From positions 1 to 64,000 of the forward strand of contig JAJFGW010000035.1 of NCBI GenBank assembly GCA_021775915.1: 64,000 nucleotides of DNA, read 5' to 3'. The notes beneath the pieces are model-generated. The model made no database searches. It was not told the origin of the DNA and saw nothing but the letters and a program-made list of their open reading frames with translations. The DNA comes from Alphaproteobacteria bacterium. GTDB taxonomy: Bacteria > Pseudomonadota > Alphaproteobacteria > Micavibrionales > Micavibrionaceae. A program made the translations under genes and the position numbers. This document shows, piece by piece, positions 53,480-62,392 of this stretch; positions within the stretch are counted from its first letter, which is position 1, and the number at the start of each line of letters is the position of its first letter.

Positions 53480-56400
53480 TTCAATTTAGTAAATTACGTA
53501 TGCAGGGATTTAAGTCCTTCGTTGAGAAGACCGAGGTCGATATTGGCCCCGGCCTAACCGGCATTGTCGGCCCTAACGGTTGTGGCAAATCGAACCTTGT
53601 TGAGGCTTTACGCTGGTGCATGGGGGAAAGCTCAACCAAACGTATGCGCGGTGGCTCACGCAGCATGGAAGATGTTATCTTCAACGGCACGACAGAGCGC
53701 CCCGCACGTAATATCGCTGAAGTTTCTCTACTGCTGGACAACAGCAAACGCACCGCCCCCGGGCCGTACAATAACAGCGATGAAATAGAAGTCGTGCGCA
53801 AAATTGAGCGTGACCGCGGCTCAGGCTACCGTATTAACGGCAAGACCGTCCGCGCCCGCGATGTGCAGCTTTTGTTTGCAGACGTGCTCAGCGGCGCCAA
53901 TTCCCCCTATCTTGTTTCACAAGGGCGGGTGACGCAGATTATTCAGGCAAAGCCCGTTGACCGGCGCATGATCCTCGAGGAAGCCGCAGGCATCACCGGC
54001 CTGTACGCCCGTCGCCACGAAGCCGAACTCCGGCTCCGCGCTACGGACAACAACCTCAAACGGCTGGACGACATTCTCGGCAGCATGGAAGAGCGCCTGA
54101 ACAGTCTAAAGAAACAAGCGCGCCAAGCTAACCGTTACCGCAATCTCAGCGCTCAGATCAGGCAGCTTGAGATCAGCATCGCCTGCCTTGAATGGCGGAC
54201 ATCCCACGAAAAACTAACCACCATTGAGCGGACATTTGCTGAAGCGGAAAGTAAGGTGGCCGAGCGCCTGACGGTTGTTACGCAGCTCACCGGAACTCAA
54301 AATGTTCAGTCAAAAGACATCCCTGAGTTACGGCAAAAAGATGCTGAAATGGGCGCTGCGCTGCAAAATTACAATCTAGCGCTACAACGGCTGGAAGATG
54401 AGCAAAGCAGGATTTCACAAGCCCTTGAAGAAACAGAAGGACACCTGACGCAGCTCCACACTGACCGTGGCCATGAACAGCAAACCCTGAAAGAAAACAC
54501 CCACATACTGGAACGCCTGGACGATGAAGAGAAAGTCATCCGGGGCAAGGAAGAATCTGGCGATACAGATCTTCAGGAAAAGGAAGCCGTCCGCCAAACG
54601 CTCAAAGATACCGTCGAAAGGCAGGATTCCAGCTTAACTGTCCTGATGGAAGATACGGCAGAGACCCGCGCCCGCCGTCACAGTCTGGAACGGCAAATTG
54701 AAAAAGATGCGCAGCGCCGCGAAACAATCAAAGAAAGACTGAGCGCCCTTAAAACACAACTGGACGAGAAAAAGTCCGAAAATGGCGAGACTATCGATAC
54801 CGGAAAATTAAGAACAGATATCGCCGAACAAGAAGAAGCTGTTGTTCTTGCCAATGCTGAAATTGAAAAGTTAAACAGCAAAATCGAACAGTTAAGGCAA
54901 ACACAGGAAACTGGCAGACAAAAGCACCAAGAAGAAGAAAAAGAAAAATCAAAAATAGATACTGAGATCAATACACTAGAATCTATTCTTAATTCTGATT
55001 CTCAATATGAATTCAGGCCCGTTTTTGAAGATGTGGAAGCGGAAAAAGGATTTGAAACGGCCCTGTCCCGTGCTCTGGGTGATAGCCTGATGGGATCCAC
55101 AGATGACAATGCGCCGGTCGTTTGGGAAAACCGGGAAATAAACGCAGGAGATCTACCTGCCCTGCCCGCCGGTGTTACCGGGTTGCAGCCTCACGTTAAA
55201 GCGCCCGAGCCTTTGAAACTGGCCTTGAGCCAAATTGGTTTCGTTGAAAATGAAGATGACGGTAAAAAGCTGGCGGAACAGCTAAAACCCGGACAATCTC
55301 TGGTCTCACGCGACGGCGCTTACTGGCGCTGGGATGGGCTTTACGTCAAGACCGTCGCCTCTGACTCTCATGCGAGACAGCTCAAGCAAAAGAACAAACT
55401 CACAGAGCTTAAAAAAGCGCTGCCAGCCCTTGAGAAAACCTGCAATAGCCTGGAAGAAGAACAACAAAAAACCAACAACACTTTGGAAAAAATTCAGGAA
55501 GAGCTTCGCTCCGCGCAAACAAAAATGGCGGAGCTAGAAGCTGCTATCAAGGAAAAACAGACCGCGCTAAACCATGCCATTGAAGAACAGGCCGACCGGC
55601 AGGCTGAACTGGCCAAGCTTGAAGAAGCGCTGTCTTTAGCCGAAATCGATTTAAAAGAGCTTGAGCAAACAATCAAAGACAACGAGACAGCGCTGGAATC
55701 TTTTGACGATAAGGCGCTTGAAGACAAACAGGAACAAATCGAAAAAACCCGCGCCGAACTTTCTGCCGAGCGTGAAAAACTACAGGACGCCATCCGCGAC
55801 CTTGAAATTGCCCGTCAGGATCAAAGCCGCCGCAAAGCCCGCATTCGCGCTATTGGCGATGAGCGCGTTAATCTGCAAAACCGCTGTATCCGCGCCCGTG
55901 AGCGCCTCAAAGAATTGGATGAGCGCGAAGGACAGCTAGGACAGCGCACCGAAGAACTTCAAGGGCGGCCGGAATCTATTAAGAAAGAAAGCGAGACACT
56001 CCTTTCCAAAATAACAGAACTGCAAAAAGAAAAAGAACAGGTTTCAGACAAACTAGCGGCTTGCGAAAACGAACTGGCCGATACAACCAAAGCCCTCAAG
56101 GAAGCGGAAGGGGCGCTCGCAGAAGTACGAGAGTCTCGCGCTCACTCGCAAGCAACCACGGAAGAACGGCAAAAGCATCTGGAAGCCAGCCGCAACCATA
56201 TTAAAGAGCATTTTGAAATGAGCCCGGAAGAGCTCATGGCTGAAGCCGCCATGGACCCGGAAAACCTGCCCGCTCTTGATGAGTTGAAAGAACAACGCGA
56301 AAAATCTGTGCGCAGCCGGGATATGATAGGCCCGGTCAATCTGCGCGCAGAACAGGAAGCCGAGGAACTGGAAAAAGAACTGGGTGGTATTTTAAACGAA

Positions 56401-56955
56401 AAATGTGATCTGGTCGAAGCGGTTGAAGAATTACGGGGCGGCATTCAAACCCTGAACAAAGAAGCGCGCGAACGACTGCAGATTGCCTTTGAACAGGTAA
56501 ATGGTCATTTCCGTGAAATGTTTACCCGCCTGTTTGACGGTGGTAAAGCGCACTTGGCGCTTATTGAATCCGACGATCCACTGGAAGCCGGGCTGGAGAT
56601 ATTCGCGCAGCCACCAGGCAAAGCGCTGCAGTCCCTGTCTCTTCTTTCTGGTGGTGAGCAAACCCTGACGGCTATCGCCCTGATTTTTGCTATGTTCCTG
56701 ACAAACCCTGCGCCAATCTGTGTTATGGACGAGGTTGACGCGCCGCTTGATGATGCCAATGTTGATCGCTTCTGCGACCTTCTTGAAGAATTTGCCGATA
56801 AAGGCGAAACACGCTTTATGATCATTAGTCACCACCGCCTGACCATGGCACGGATGGACCGCCTCTACGGTGTTACCATGGCCGAAAAAGGTGTCTCGCA
56901 ACTTGTATCCGTTGACCTCCATCAACAAATGGACTTCCTTGATGCCGCCGAATGA
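53476..56955 (+). CDS. smc: Chromosome segregation protein SMC
   Basis: Condensin ATPase of 1159 residues. The N-terminal head has GIVGPNGCGKSNLVEALRW near 30-48, DVIFNGT and the Q-loop area. Two long coiled-coil arms flank a hinge near 505-650. The C-terminal head has the ABC signature LSLLSGGEQTLTAIALIFA near 1053-1071 and Walker B CVMDEVDAPLDD near 1080. Together with ScpA/B, not seen here, it organises and segregates the chromosome. The last 14 nt overlap atpI. Confidence 0.97.
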   Translation: MIQFSKLRMQGFKSFVEKTEVDIGPGLTGIVGPNGCGKSNLVEALRWCMGESSTKRMRGGSRSMEDVIFNGTTERPARNIAEVSLLLDNSKRTAPGPYNNSDEIEVVRKIERDRGSGYRINGKTVRARDVQLLFADVLSGANSPYLVSQGRVTQIIQAKPVDRRMILEEAAGITGLYARRHEAELRLRATDNNLKRLDDILGSMEERLNSLKKQARQANRYRNLSAQIRQLEISIACLEWRTSHEKLTTIERTFAEAESKVAERLTVVTQLTGTQNVQSKDIPELRQKDAEMGAALQNYNLALQRLEDEQSRISQALEETEGHLTQLHTDRGHEQQTLKENTHILERLDDEEKVIRGKEESGDTDLQEKEAVRQTLKDTVERQDSSLTVLMEDTAETRARRHSLERQIEKDAQRRETIKERLSALKTQLDEKKSENGETIDTGKLRTDIAEQEEAVVLANAEIEKLNSKIEQLRQTQETGRQKHQEEEKEKSKIDTEINTLESILNSDSQYEFRPVFEDVEAEKGFETALSRALGDSLMGSTDDNAPVVWENREINAGDLPALPAGVTGLQPHVKAPEPLKLALSQIGFVENEDDGKKLAEQLKPGQSLVSRDGAYWRWDGLYVKTVASDSHARQLKQKNKLTELKKALPALEKTCNSLEEEQQKTNNTLEKIQEELRSAQTKMAELEAAIKEKQTALNHAIEEQADRQAELAKLEEALSLAEIDLKELEQTIKDNETALESFDDKALEDKQEQIEKTRAELSAEREKLQDAIRDLEIARQDQSRRKARIRAIGDERVNLQNRCIRARERLKELDEREGQLGQRTEELQGRPESIKKESETLLSKITELQKEKEQVSDKLAACENELADTTKALKEAEGALAEVRESRAHSQATTEERQKHLEASRNHIKEHFEMSPEELMAEAAMDPENLPALDELKEQREKSVRSRDMIGPVNLRAEQEAEELEKELGGILNEKCDLVEAVEELRGGIQTLNKEARERLQIAFEQVNGHFREMFTRLFDGGKAHLALIESDDPLEAGLEIFAQPPGKALQSLSLLSGGEQTLTAIALIFAMFLTNPAPICVMDEVDAPLDDANVDRFCDLLEEFADKGETRFMIISHHRLTMARMDRLYGVTMAEKGVSQLVSVDLHQQMDFLDAAE

Positions 56956-57220
56956 TCTCAAAGACCTCGAAGACCGGATAAACAAGCTCAAACCTAATGA
57001 GCCATCCTCTTCTGCCAGTGAAGAAAAAGAATATGCAGACAGATCTACCGGTATGCGCGCCGGGTCTGAATTTATGGCCTATATTATCTCCGGTGGTCTT
57101 GTCGGCTGGACGATCGGGCACTTCTTCGGAAACATGCCACTATGGTTAATTGTCATGCTATTCACAGGTTTTGGCATGGGCACATACCGAGCCTATATTG
57201 CCATGAATAAAGATAGTTGA
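56942..57220 (+). CDS. atpI: ATP synthase assembly protein AtpI
   Basis: A 92-residue membrane protein that helps assemble the c-ring. The charged N-terminal region (KDLEDRINKLKPNE) is followed by two hydrophobic helices (FMAYIISGGLVGWTIGHFFG and LWLIVMLFTGFGMGTY), the F0F1-ATPase-g2/AtpI pattern of alphaproteobacteria. The ATG is inside the smc 3' end. It opens the atpI-B-E-F'-F cluster. The F1 genes are elsewhere, as is normal for this class. Confidence 0.9.
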   Translation: MPPNDLKDLEDRINKLKPNEPSSSASEEKEYADRSTGMRAGSEFMAYIISGGLVGWTIGHFFGNMPLWLIVMLFTGFGMGTYRAYIAMNKDS

Positions 57221-57312
57221 TTTTTCTATGAAACAGCCATTGCATTTATTTGTAAAAACCGCTAAAAACGCCACTGAAAACGTGTAAAGCTAAGCTTATT
57301 GAGGTATATCGG

Positions 57313-58059
57313 GTGTCAGATCCACTACACCAGTTTGTTATTGAACGCATTATCCCGCTGGAAATCGGCGGCATAGACCTGTCTTTTACCAATTCATCTC
57401 TATGGATGATGATTGGCGTCATCGTTTCAACCGGGTTTATTTCCGTTGCTATGAACCGTAAAGCGCTGGTTCCCGGCCGCATGCAGGTTCTCGTCGAAAT
57501 CTTTTATGAAATGGTTGCCGGACTGGTACGCAACAATATTGGCAGCGAAGGCCGTAAATATTTCCCGTTTATCTTTACGCTATTTATTGTCGTGCTCATG
57601 GGTAATTTACTAGGTTTGATCCCCTACTCCTTTGCCTATACCAGCCATATCATTGTAACGGCGGCGATGTCGTTTATGATTTTTGGTATGATTGTGGTTC
57701 TGGCTATAATGCGGCACGGTTTACATTTCTTTTCCCATTTCGCACCGCCGGGCGTGCCGTGGTTTGTTTACCCGCTGCTGGTGCCGATTGAAATCGTTTC
57801 TTATCTGGCACGTCCTGTAACACACGGCCTTCGTCTTTTTGCGAATATGATGGCCGGACACATCATGCTCAAAGTGTTTGCAGGCTTTAGTGTCGCGATG
57901 GCTGGTGCCGGTGCATTTGGTTTTGTTGCTGCTATTCTGCCGATGTTCGTGAATGCCGGTCTGATTGCCTTTGAGCTTTTGATTGCGCTTTTGCAAGCTT
58001 ATGTATTTGCTATTCTGGCCTGTATCTACCTTAAAGATACGGTTGAAATGGATCACTAG
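57313..58059 (+). CDS. atpB: ATP synthase subunit a
   Basis: F0 subunit a, 248 residues, forming the proton half-channels. Six hydrophobic segments are visible. The essential arginine lies in THGLRLFANMMAGHIML near 175-191. GNLLGLIPYSFAYTSH near 97 and LLIALLQAYVFAILACIYL near the C-terminus are family signatures. The start is GTG with GAGG 9-10 nt upstream. It is followed after 46 nt by atpE. Confidence 0.97.
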   Translation: MSDPLHQFVIERIIPLEIGGIDLSFTNSSLWMMIGVIVSTGFISVAMNRKALVPGRMQVLVEIFYEMVAGLVRNNIGSEGRKYFPFIFTLFIVVLMGNLLGLIPYSFAYTSHIIVTAAMSFMIFGMIVVLAIMRHGLHFFSHFAPPGVPWFVYPLLVPIEIVSYLARPVTHGLRLFANMMAGHIMLKVFAGFSVAMAGAGAFGFVAAILPMFVNAGLIAFELLIALLQAYVFAILACIYLKDTVEMDH

Positions 58060-58105
58060 ATTAATTAAAACCTGACCCTAAACCTTAAGAAAGAAGGACT
58101 TTAAA

Positions 58106-58333
58106 ATGGAAGTTGAAGCAATTAAATTATTGGCCGCCGCCATTGCCCTGATGCCACTTATCGGTGTTGGTATTGGCCTTGGTATTATCTTTGGTGCCTA
58201 TAACATGGCTGTAGGCCGCAACCCTAATGCTGCGGACGTACTAGAGAAAAAATTCTGGCTAACATTTGCTTTTGTTGAAATGTTTGGTCTTGTGGCTATC
58301 GTGGCCTGGGCGCTTTTATACTTCACAGGCTGA
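58106..58333 (+). CDS. atpE: ATP synthase subunit c
   Basis: F0 c-ring proteolipid of 75 residues with two transmembrane helices. Helix 1 has the glycine motif GVGIGLGIIFGA (20-31). The loop is VGRNPNAAD. Helix 2 carries the proton-binding glutamate E58 in FAFVEMFGLVAIV. The Gln/Thr sodium ligand set is not seen, so it is probably proton-driven. AGAAGGACTTTAAA precedes ATG. Confidence 0.97.
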   Translation: MEVEAIKLLAAAIALMPLIGVGIGLGIIFGAYNMAVGRNPNAADVLEKKFWLTFAFVEMFGLVAIVAWALLYFTG

Positions 58334-58339
58334 TGAGCA

Positions 58340-58969
58340 TTGAAAAATAGTCTCTCTTTTATTAGCGCGGGCTTTTTCTGCCAGGCGGTGTTTGCTGTAA
58401 ATGCAGCCTTCGGGGCAGATCCAGCTCATGGCGGCGATGCGTCTTCACATGAAGCACCATCAAGCGGCTTACCGCAGCTTGATGCGTCGACCTTTCCGAG
58501 CCAGTTATTCTGGCTGCTTGTGACTTTCGTTATCCTCTACGCCGTTTTCAGTAAAAAGTCCCTGCCTGAAATCTCAAACGTTATTGAGAATCGGCAGGAT
58601 CACATTCAGAATGAACTGGAAACAGCCGATGGGCTCAAATCGGAAGCAGAAGCCGCGCAGCAAGCTTATGAAGAGAGTTTGGACAATGCTCGCACTCTGG
58701 CAACAAAAGCATTACATGATGCTCAGAACAAGATAAAAACCAAAGCCGAAAAGCAAAGCAACGATTTTCGTGAAAAAACTGACAAGGACATGCAAGCCCT
58801 TGAAAAGCGGCTGGTTAAAGCAAAAACCGATGCTATGGATGACATGAACATGATTGCTGCTGAGATCGCCAGTGAAGCGGCGCAAAAGATTGTCGGAATT
58901 AACCCTGACATCGAGCAAGCAAAAACCGCAGTCAAAGCCATAAACGGCACAAAAGCAAAAGCGGCATAA
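58340..58969 (+). CDS. ATP synthase subunit b'
   Basis: Second b-type peripheral stalk subunit, 209 residues, found in alphaproteobacteria and phototrophs (AtpG/AtpF2). An N-terminal hydrophobic segment (about 5-25) looks like a signal or pre-sequence. A Gly/Ser/His-rich spacer leads to the true membrane helix (SQLFWLLVTFVILYAVFS near 54-71). A long charged coiled coil ends in Lys/Ala. Start is TTG, 6 nt after the atpE stop, because the upstream ATG frame stops at once. It pairs with atpF next door. Confidence 0.92.
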   Translation: MKNSLSFISAGFFCQAVFAVNAAFGADPAHGGDASSHEAPSSGLPQLDASTFPSQLFWLLVTFVILYAVFSKKSLPEISNVIENRQDHIQNELETADGLKSEAEAAQQAYEESLDNARTLATKALHDAQNKIKTKAEKQSNDFREKTDKDMQALEKRLVKAKTDAMDDMNMIAAEIASEAAQKIVGINPDIEQAKTAVKAINGTKAKAA

Positions 58970-58974
58970 GGATA

Positions 58975-59469
58975 ATGGCAATGGAAATATTTCAGGATAC
59001 CGGCACTTGGGTTCTGTTCTCCTTTTTGATCTTCGCTTTCGTTATGTGGAAGTACGGCAAAGACGGCATTCTTGCCGCGCTGGATAAGCGCATTGAAGCT
59101 GTCCGCAAAGAAATTGAAACGGCTGAAACCCTGCGCGTTGAAGCGCAAGAGTTGCTAGCACAATATCAGCGCAAGCAACGTGACACCGCTAAAGAAGCAG
59201 ATGAAATTGTGGCCAATGCGAAAGTCCATGCTGCCGAAATCAAAAAACAAGCCGACAAAGACCTTAAGGAAATTGCCGCACGGCGCGAGCTGCAGCTTAC
59301 CGAGCGCCTCGCACGGATGGAGCAAAACGCCGTACAGGAAATTCAAACCTATGCCGCAGAGCTAGCCGTTAAGGCAACGTCCGAGCTCATTGCCAAGCAA
59401 ATGGATAAAAAGACGAACGAAAACCTTGTCGACCAGTCTATCAAGGATGTCTCCAAACAACTTGGCTAA
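58975..59469 (+). CDS. atpF: ATP synthase subunit b
   Basis: Peripheral stalk subunit b of 164 residues. Single N-terminal membrane helix (WVLFSFLIFAFVMWKYG near 12-28), then a long charged coiled coil with Ala/Gln/Glu heptads, ending near KDVSKQLG. It forms a heterodimer with the b' subunit to hold F1 against the c-ring. It lies 5 nt after the b' gene. nadD begins 7 nt beyond its stop. Confidence 0.95.
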   Translation: MAMEIFQDTGTWVLFSFLIFAFVMWKYGKDGILAALDKRIEAVRKEIETAETLRVEAQELLAQYQRKQRDTAKEADEIVANAKVHAAEIKKQADKDLKEIAARRELQLTERLARMEQNAVQEIQTYAAELAVKATSELIAKQMDKKTNENLVDQSIKDVSKQLG

Positions 59470-59476
59470 TGCCATT

Positions 59477-60097
59477 ATGATCTTTTCACCCCCCAATCTC
59501 GAAGATGGTGCCCGCTGGGCGGGGATGCGTGTTGGTCTACTCGGAGGCTCATTCAACCCACCACATGAGGGACATGTTCACGCCAGCCTAATTGCTATGC
59601 AAAGCATGGTGCTGGACGCCGTCTGGTGGCTTGTTACCCCCCAAAACCCTCTAAAGAACAAGTCCGAGTTGAGTTTTAAAAACAGGTTTGAATTATCTCA
59701 AAAGCTGGTCAAAGACCCGCGCATCATAGTCAGCCCCATAGAACAAGAGCTGGGCACAAACCTAACCTGGGAAACGATTAAAGGGCTGAAGGAACATTTT
59801 CCAAAAACCGACTTCGTCTGGGTAACCGGCATGGATAACGCCCTGACCATACATACATGGCATAATTGGACATATATTCTTGATAATGTAGCAACAGCTC
59901 ATGTTGCCCGCCCCCCGGCCTGGAGCCTGATTGAGAATTGCCCCCTAAAAATGATGCAGACACAGAATCACTTCTATCTGAATAAAGCGACTAAAGTCCC
60001 CCTGAAACCACGTCATACATACTGGCTTATGCAGAAAAAAATGATGGGAATTTCATCAACGAAAATCAGAGAAAATGATACAAAAACAAGTGGATAA
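59477..60097 (+). CDS. nadD: Nicotinate-nucleotide adenylyltransferase
   Basis: NAD-biosynthetic enzyme of 206 residues, adenylating nicotinate mononucleotide. Nucleotidyltransferase motif GLLGGSFNPPHEGHVHAS near 19-36. WLVTPQNPLK near 53 and the C-terminal MMGISSTKIREND (ISSTxxR motif) are diagnostic. A frame open to 59390 overlaps atpF; the ATG at 59477 suits the alphaproteobacterial N-terminal extension. An internal ATG at 59525 is possible. Confidence 0.94.
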   Translation: MIFSPPNLEDGARWAGMRVGLLGGSFNPPHEGHVHASLIAMQSMVLDAVWWLVTPQNPLKNKSELSFKNRFELSQKLVKDPRIIVSPIEQELGTNLTWETIKGLKEHFPKTDFVWVTGMDNALTIHTWHNWTYILDNVATAHVARPPAWSLIENCPLKMMQTQNHFYLNKATKVPLKPRHTYWLMQKKMMGISSTKIRENDTKTSG

Positions 60098-60212
60098 CAC
60101 CTATTTCTTATTCTGTCCATTTACTATTTGTTAATAGAGTTAAGTTGCGAGTCCTTAGAAAAGGGCGTAAAATTAAAGTATGAACACAGCTCATCGCTTG
60201 ATCATAGAAAAG

Positions 60213-60250
60213 GAAGGTGTACCGCATTGAGGAAATGTAGTCTCACCTTC
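60213..60250. other. Structured hairpin in nadD-rsfS gap
   Basis: GAAGGTG at 60213-60219 is complementary to CACCTTC at 60244-60250, with weaker inner pairing between CATT and AATG. The 260-bp gap (60098-60357) holds no convincing gene. This stem and the next one make it the most structured spacer in the window. It could be a small RNA or leader element. Confidence 0.4.
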
Positions 60251-60276
60251 TGGAAACAGAACCATAAGCCTGAAAG

Positions 60277-60310
60277 AAGCGCTTCCATGCTTGCATGTTG
60301 GAGCGCTTTT
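60277..60310 (+). terminator. Terminator-like hairpin upstream of rsfS
   Basis: AAGCGCT at 60277-60283 pairs with AGCGCTT at 60302-60308. Inner TCC/GGA and CATGC/GCATG pairs extend it, and TTTTGCTT follows. It fits an intrinsic terminator for the nadD side or for a short transcript from the gap, or an attenuator before rsfS. Confidence 0.6.
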
Positions 60311-60357
60311 GCTTATGTTAAGCAATCTTTTTAACAACAAAGGAGGCCAAAGCCATT

Positions 60358-60741
60358 TTGGATACTTATAAGACAGGACTGGAAAGTCCGGAACAGTTGA
60401 AAGCGGTCATCGAACAGTCGCTGGATTCTGATAAGGCAGTGGATATAAAAACCATCGACCTTAAAGACCAGACAGCCATTGCAGACTATATGATAGTCGC
60501 CTCTGGTTCATCTTCAAGACAAGTAGCAGCCCTCGCAGAAAAGCTTCAGGCCCGCCTGAAAGCTCTTGGTCTGTCCGATATTCGTATCGAAGGAAAAGAC
60601 CAGTGTAACTGGGTTATCGTCGATGCCGGTGATATTGTCGTTCACCTGTTCCGCCCGGAAGTCCGCGAGTTTTATAACATAGAGAAAATGTGGCAGGCTC
60701 ACGCTCAGCTACAGGACGTCACGGCCGGGGCTCCCGCATAA
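60358..60741 (+). CDS. rsfS: Ribosomal silencing factor RsfS
   Basis: A 127-residue DUF143/RsfS protein that binds uL14 and blocks subunit joining. Seen: IDLKDQTAIADYMIVASGSS near 39-58, HVAA-like RQVAALAEKL, GKDQCNWVIVDAGDIVVHLF near 82-101 and EVREFYNIEKMW. Start is TTG, supported by a perfect AGGAGG at 60341-60346 (11-nt spacing). No ATG fits. It precedes rlmH as in most bacteria. Confidence 0.94.
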   Translation: MDTYKTGLESPEQLKAVIEQSLDSDKAVDIKTIDLKDQTAIADYMIVASGSSSRQVAALAEKLQARLKALGLSDIRIEGKDQCNWVIVDAGDIVVHLFRPEVREFYNIEKMWQAHAQLQDVTAGAPA

Positions 60742-60747
60742 TAGCTT

Positions 60748-61188
60748 ATGATTAACGTTGAAGTCATAGCCGTTGGGCGCTTGCGCGACAAAGCATTGCT
60801 GGCCTTGTGGCAAGACTATACAAAGCGCCTGCAATGGCCGCTAACCCTCCATGAAATTGAAATTAAAAAGCCGGGTGACGAAGAAAAAAAGCTCCTCGCC
60901 AAACTAAACCCACGGGCCCACCTGTTTGTTCTGGATGAGCAGGGAAAAAGCCTTCCCAGCACAAAATTTGCAAAAAAGCTGGAAACTCTATCTGGCGACG
61001 GCATCACAAATATACAATTTATTATTGGCGCGGCGGATGGCCTAAGTGAAAATATTCGCAAAAAGGCGGATTTTTTACTATCATTCGGTGATCAGACATG
61101 GCCTCATATGCTTGCTCGTATTATGCTGGCAGAACAGCTCTACCGCGCACAACAAATACTAGCCGGACACCCCTATCACCGGGAATAA
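60748..61188 (+). CDS. rlmH: 23S rRNA pseudouridine-1915 methyltransferase RlmH
   Basis: SPOUT methyltransferase of 146 residues acting on helix 69 of the 23S rRNA. Seen: VEVIAVGRLRDKAL at the start, HLFVLDEQGKSLPSTKFA near 58-75, the knot glycine motif QFIIGAADGL near 90-99 and the C-terminal QTWPHMLARIMLAEQLYRAQ split by AGHPYHRE. Six nucleotides after rsfS. Confidence 0.96.
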   Translation: MINVEVIAVGRLRDKALLALWQDYTKRLQWPLTLHEIEIKKPGDEEKKLLAKLNPRAHLFVLDEQGKSLPSTKFAKKLETLSGDGITNIQFIIGAADGLSENIRKKADFLLSFGDQTWPHMLARIMLAEQLYRAQQILAGHPYHRE

Positions 61189-61195
61189 AGACATT

Positions 61196-62374
61196 ATGCC
61201 CAAAAGTTTATTGGCAGCTATTTTTATCGTTCTTTTTCTGCCTTTTACCGTACAGGCAGAGCGCCCGCCCATACCTGAGCGCAAAACACAGGCCCTTGAA
61301 ACGATTCAGAAAAACCTGAAAAAAGAAAAAAAGCAGCAAGGCCTGCTGGAAAAAGAGCTCCAAAACACAAAAAAAGAACTGAGTAGCACCCGCTCCTCTC
61401 TTGTTAATATTGCAAAGGACATGCAAGGGAATGAAAAAAATATCAGCCTGCTGGAAAAAAGAATTTCAAAACTCGGCGCAGAAGAAAAAGAGCTGACAGA
61501 AAAACTGGAACAAGATTACGGTTCGATTGCAGACCTTATTCTTGCCCTGGAACGTATGCGTCGCATTCCTCCTGAATCCCTCATCATCCGCCCCGGCGCG
61601 CCGCTACAAACAGCGCAAACTGCGATGTTATTACAAAGCACTCTGCCAACTGTTCACAAAAGAGCAGAACAGCTATCAAAAGATTTAAAGCACCTGGATG
61701 AGCTCGCGGTAACACTGAAGAAAGACAAAGACAGTGTACTGACAACAAAAAAAGAGCTTGAGAGAAAACATGCTGACATACAGTCCCTGACAAAAAAGCG
61801 CGAACGGCTCTATAACAAAACCCAAAGTGATTACGCCCAAAACAAGAAAAGCATTGAGCGGCTTTCAAAAGAGGCAAAAACGCTGACGGATCTACTCGGA
61901 AAACTTGAAAAAGAGCAAAAGAAAAGACAGGCAGAGCGCCAAAGACGAAATACAGCCCATTTATATAGCCCAGCCCTTCCGGCAACAGGACAGGCACAGC
62001 TCCCAGTTACAGGCTACATTAGCGAAGCTTATGGCACCCCCGATACTATTGGTGCGATTAGTCAGGGCGTGACGATCAAATCCCGTCCCGGCTCTCTTGT
62101 TACCGCGCCCATGGGCGGTGTTGTTCGCTTTACAGGGACCTTTAAAAACTACGGCAATATGGTTATTATTGAGCATAAAGGCGGCTATCATAGTCTGATT
62201 TCTGGCTTTCATAAAATTAACACCAGAGAAGAAAATCTGGTAAAGGCTGGGGAACCAATAGGACAACTTCCCTTAACCTCTTCCCGTGGAGGCCGTCCGG
62301 CGCTATATTATGAATTGCGGTACAAAGGGCAACCTGTAAACCCTGCCAATAAGATTTCTGGTTTAAAGAGCTAA
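61196..62374 (+). CDS. EnvC-like murein hydrolase activator
   Basis: Periplasmic factor of 392 residues. The signal peptide is 1-22 (ending VQA). A long coiled coil (about 33-255) is rich in Lys, Glu and Leu. The C-terminal LytM/M23 domain (about 275-385) has QGVTIKSRPGSLVTAPMGG and GNMVIIEHKGGYHSL. Zinc ligands are missing: the usual HxxxD and HxH residues are not seen (LYYELR instead of LHFEIR). It therefore probably activates amidases instead of cutting peptidoglycan, as EnvC does. It follows rlmH and precedes ctpA, the usual order. Confidence 0.9.
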   Translation: MPKSLLAAIFIVLFLPFTVQAERPPIPERKTQALETIQKNLKKEKKQQGLLEKELQNTKKELSSTRSSLVNIAKDMQGNEKNISLLEKRISKLGAEEKELTEKLEQDYGSIADLILALERMRRIPPESLIIRPGAPLQTAQTAMLLQSTLPTVHKRAEQLSKDLKHLDELAVTLKKDKDSVLTTKKELERKHADIQSLTKKRERLYNKTQSDYAQNKKSIERLSKEAKTLTDLLGKLEKEQKKRQAERQRRNTAHLYSPALPATGQAQLPVTGYISEAYGTPDTIGAISQGVTIKSRPGSLVTAPMGGVVRFTGTFKNYGNMVIIEHKGGYHSLISGFHKINTREENLVKAGEPIGQLPLTSSRGGRPALYYELRYKGQPVNPANKISGLKS

Positions 62375-62392
62375 GATATAAGGATAAGCACA

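Noticed and set aside
56431..56991. 186-codon minus-strand frame over the smc C-terminus
   Set aside because: Antisense to the SMC head domain; no ribosome-binding site or family signature.
60128..60334. 68-codon plus-strand frame in the nadD-rsfS spacer
   Set aside because: Starts at a rare codon without Shine-Dalgarno and runs through both strong hairpins, which better explain the sequence.
60098..60357. Signal recognition particle RNA or tmRNA in the spacer
   Set aside because: No GGAA tetraloop with the SRP core motif and no tRNA-like ends with a tag frame were seen.
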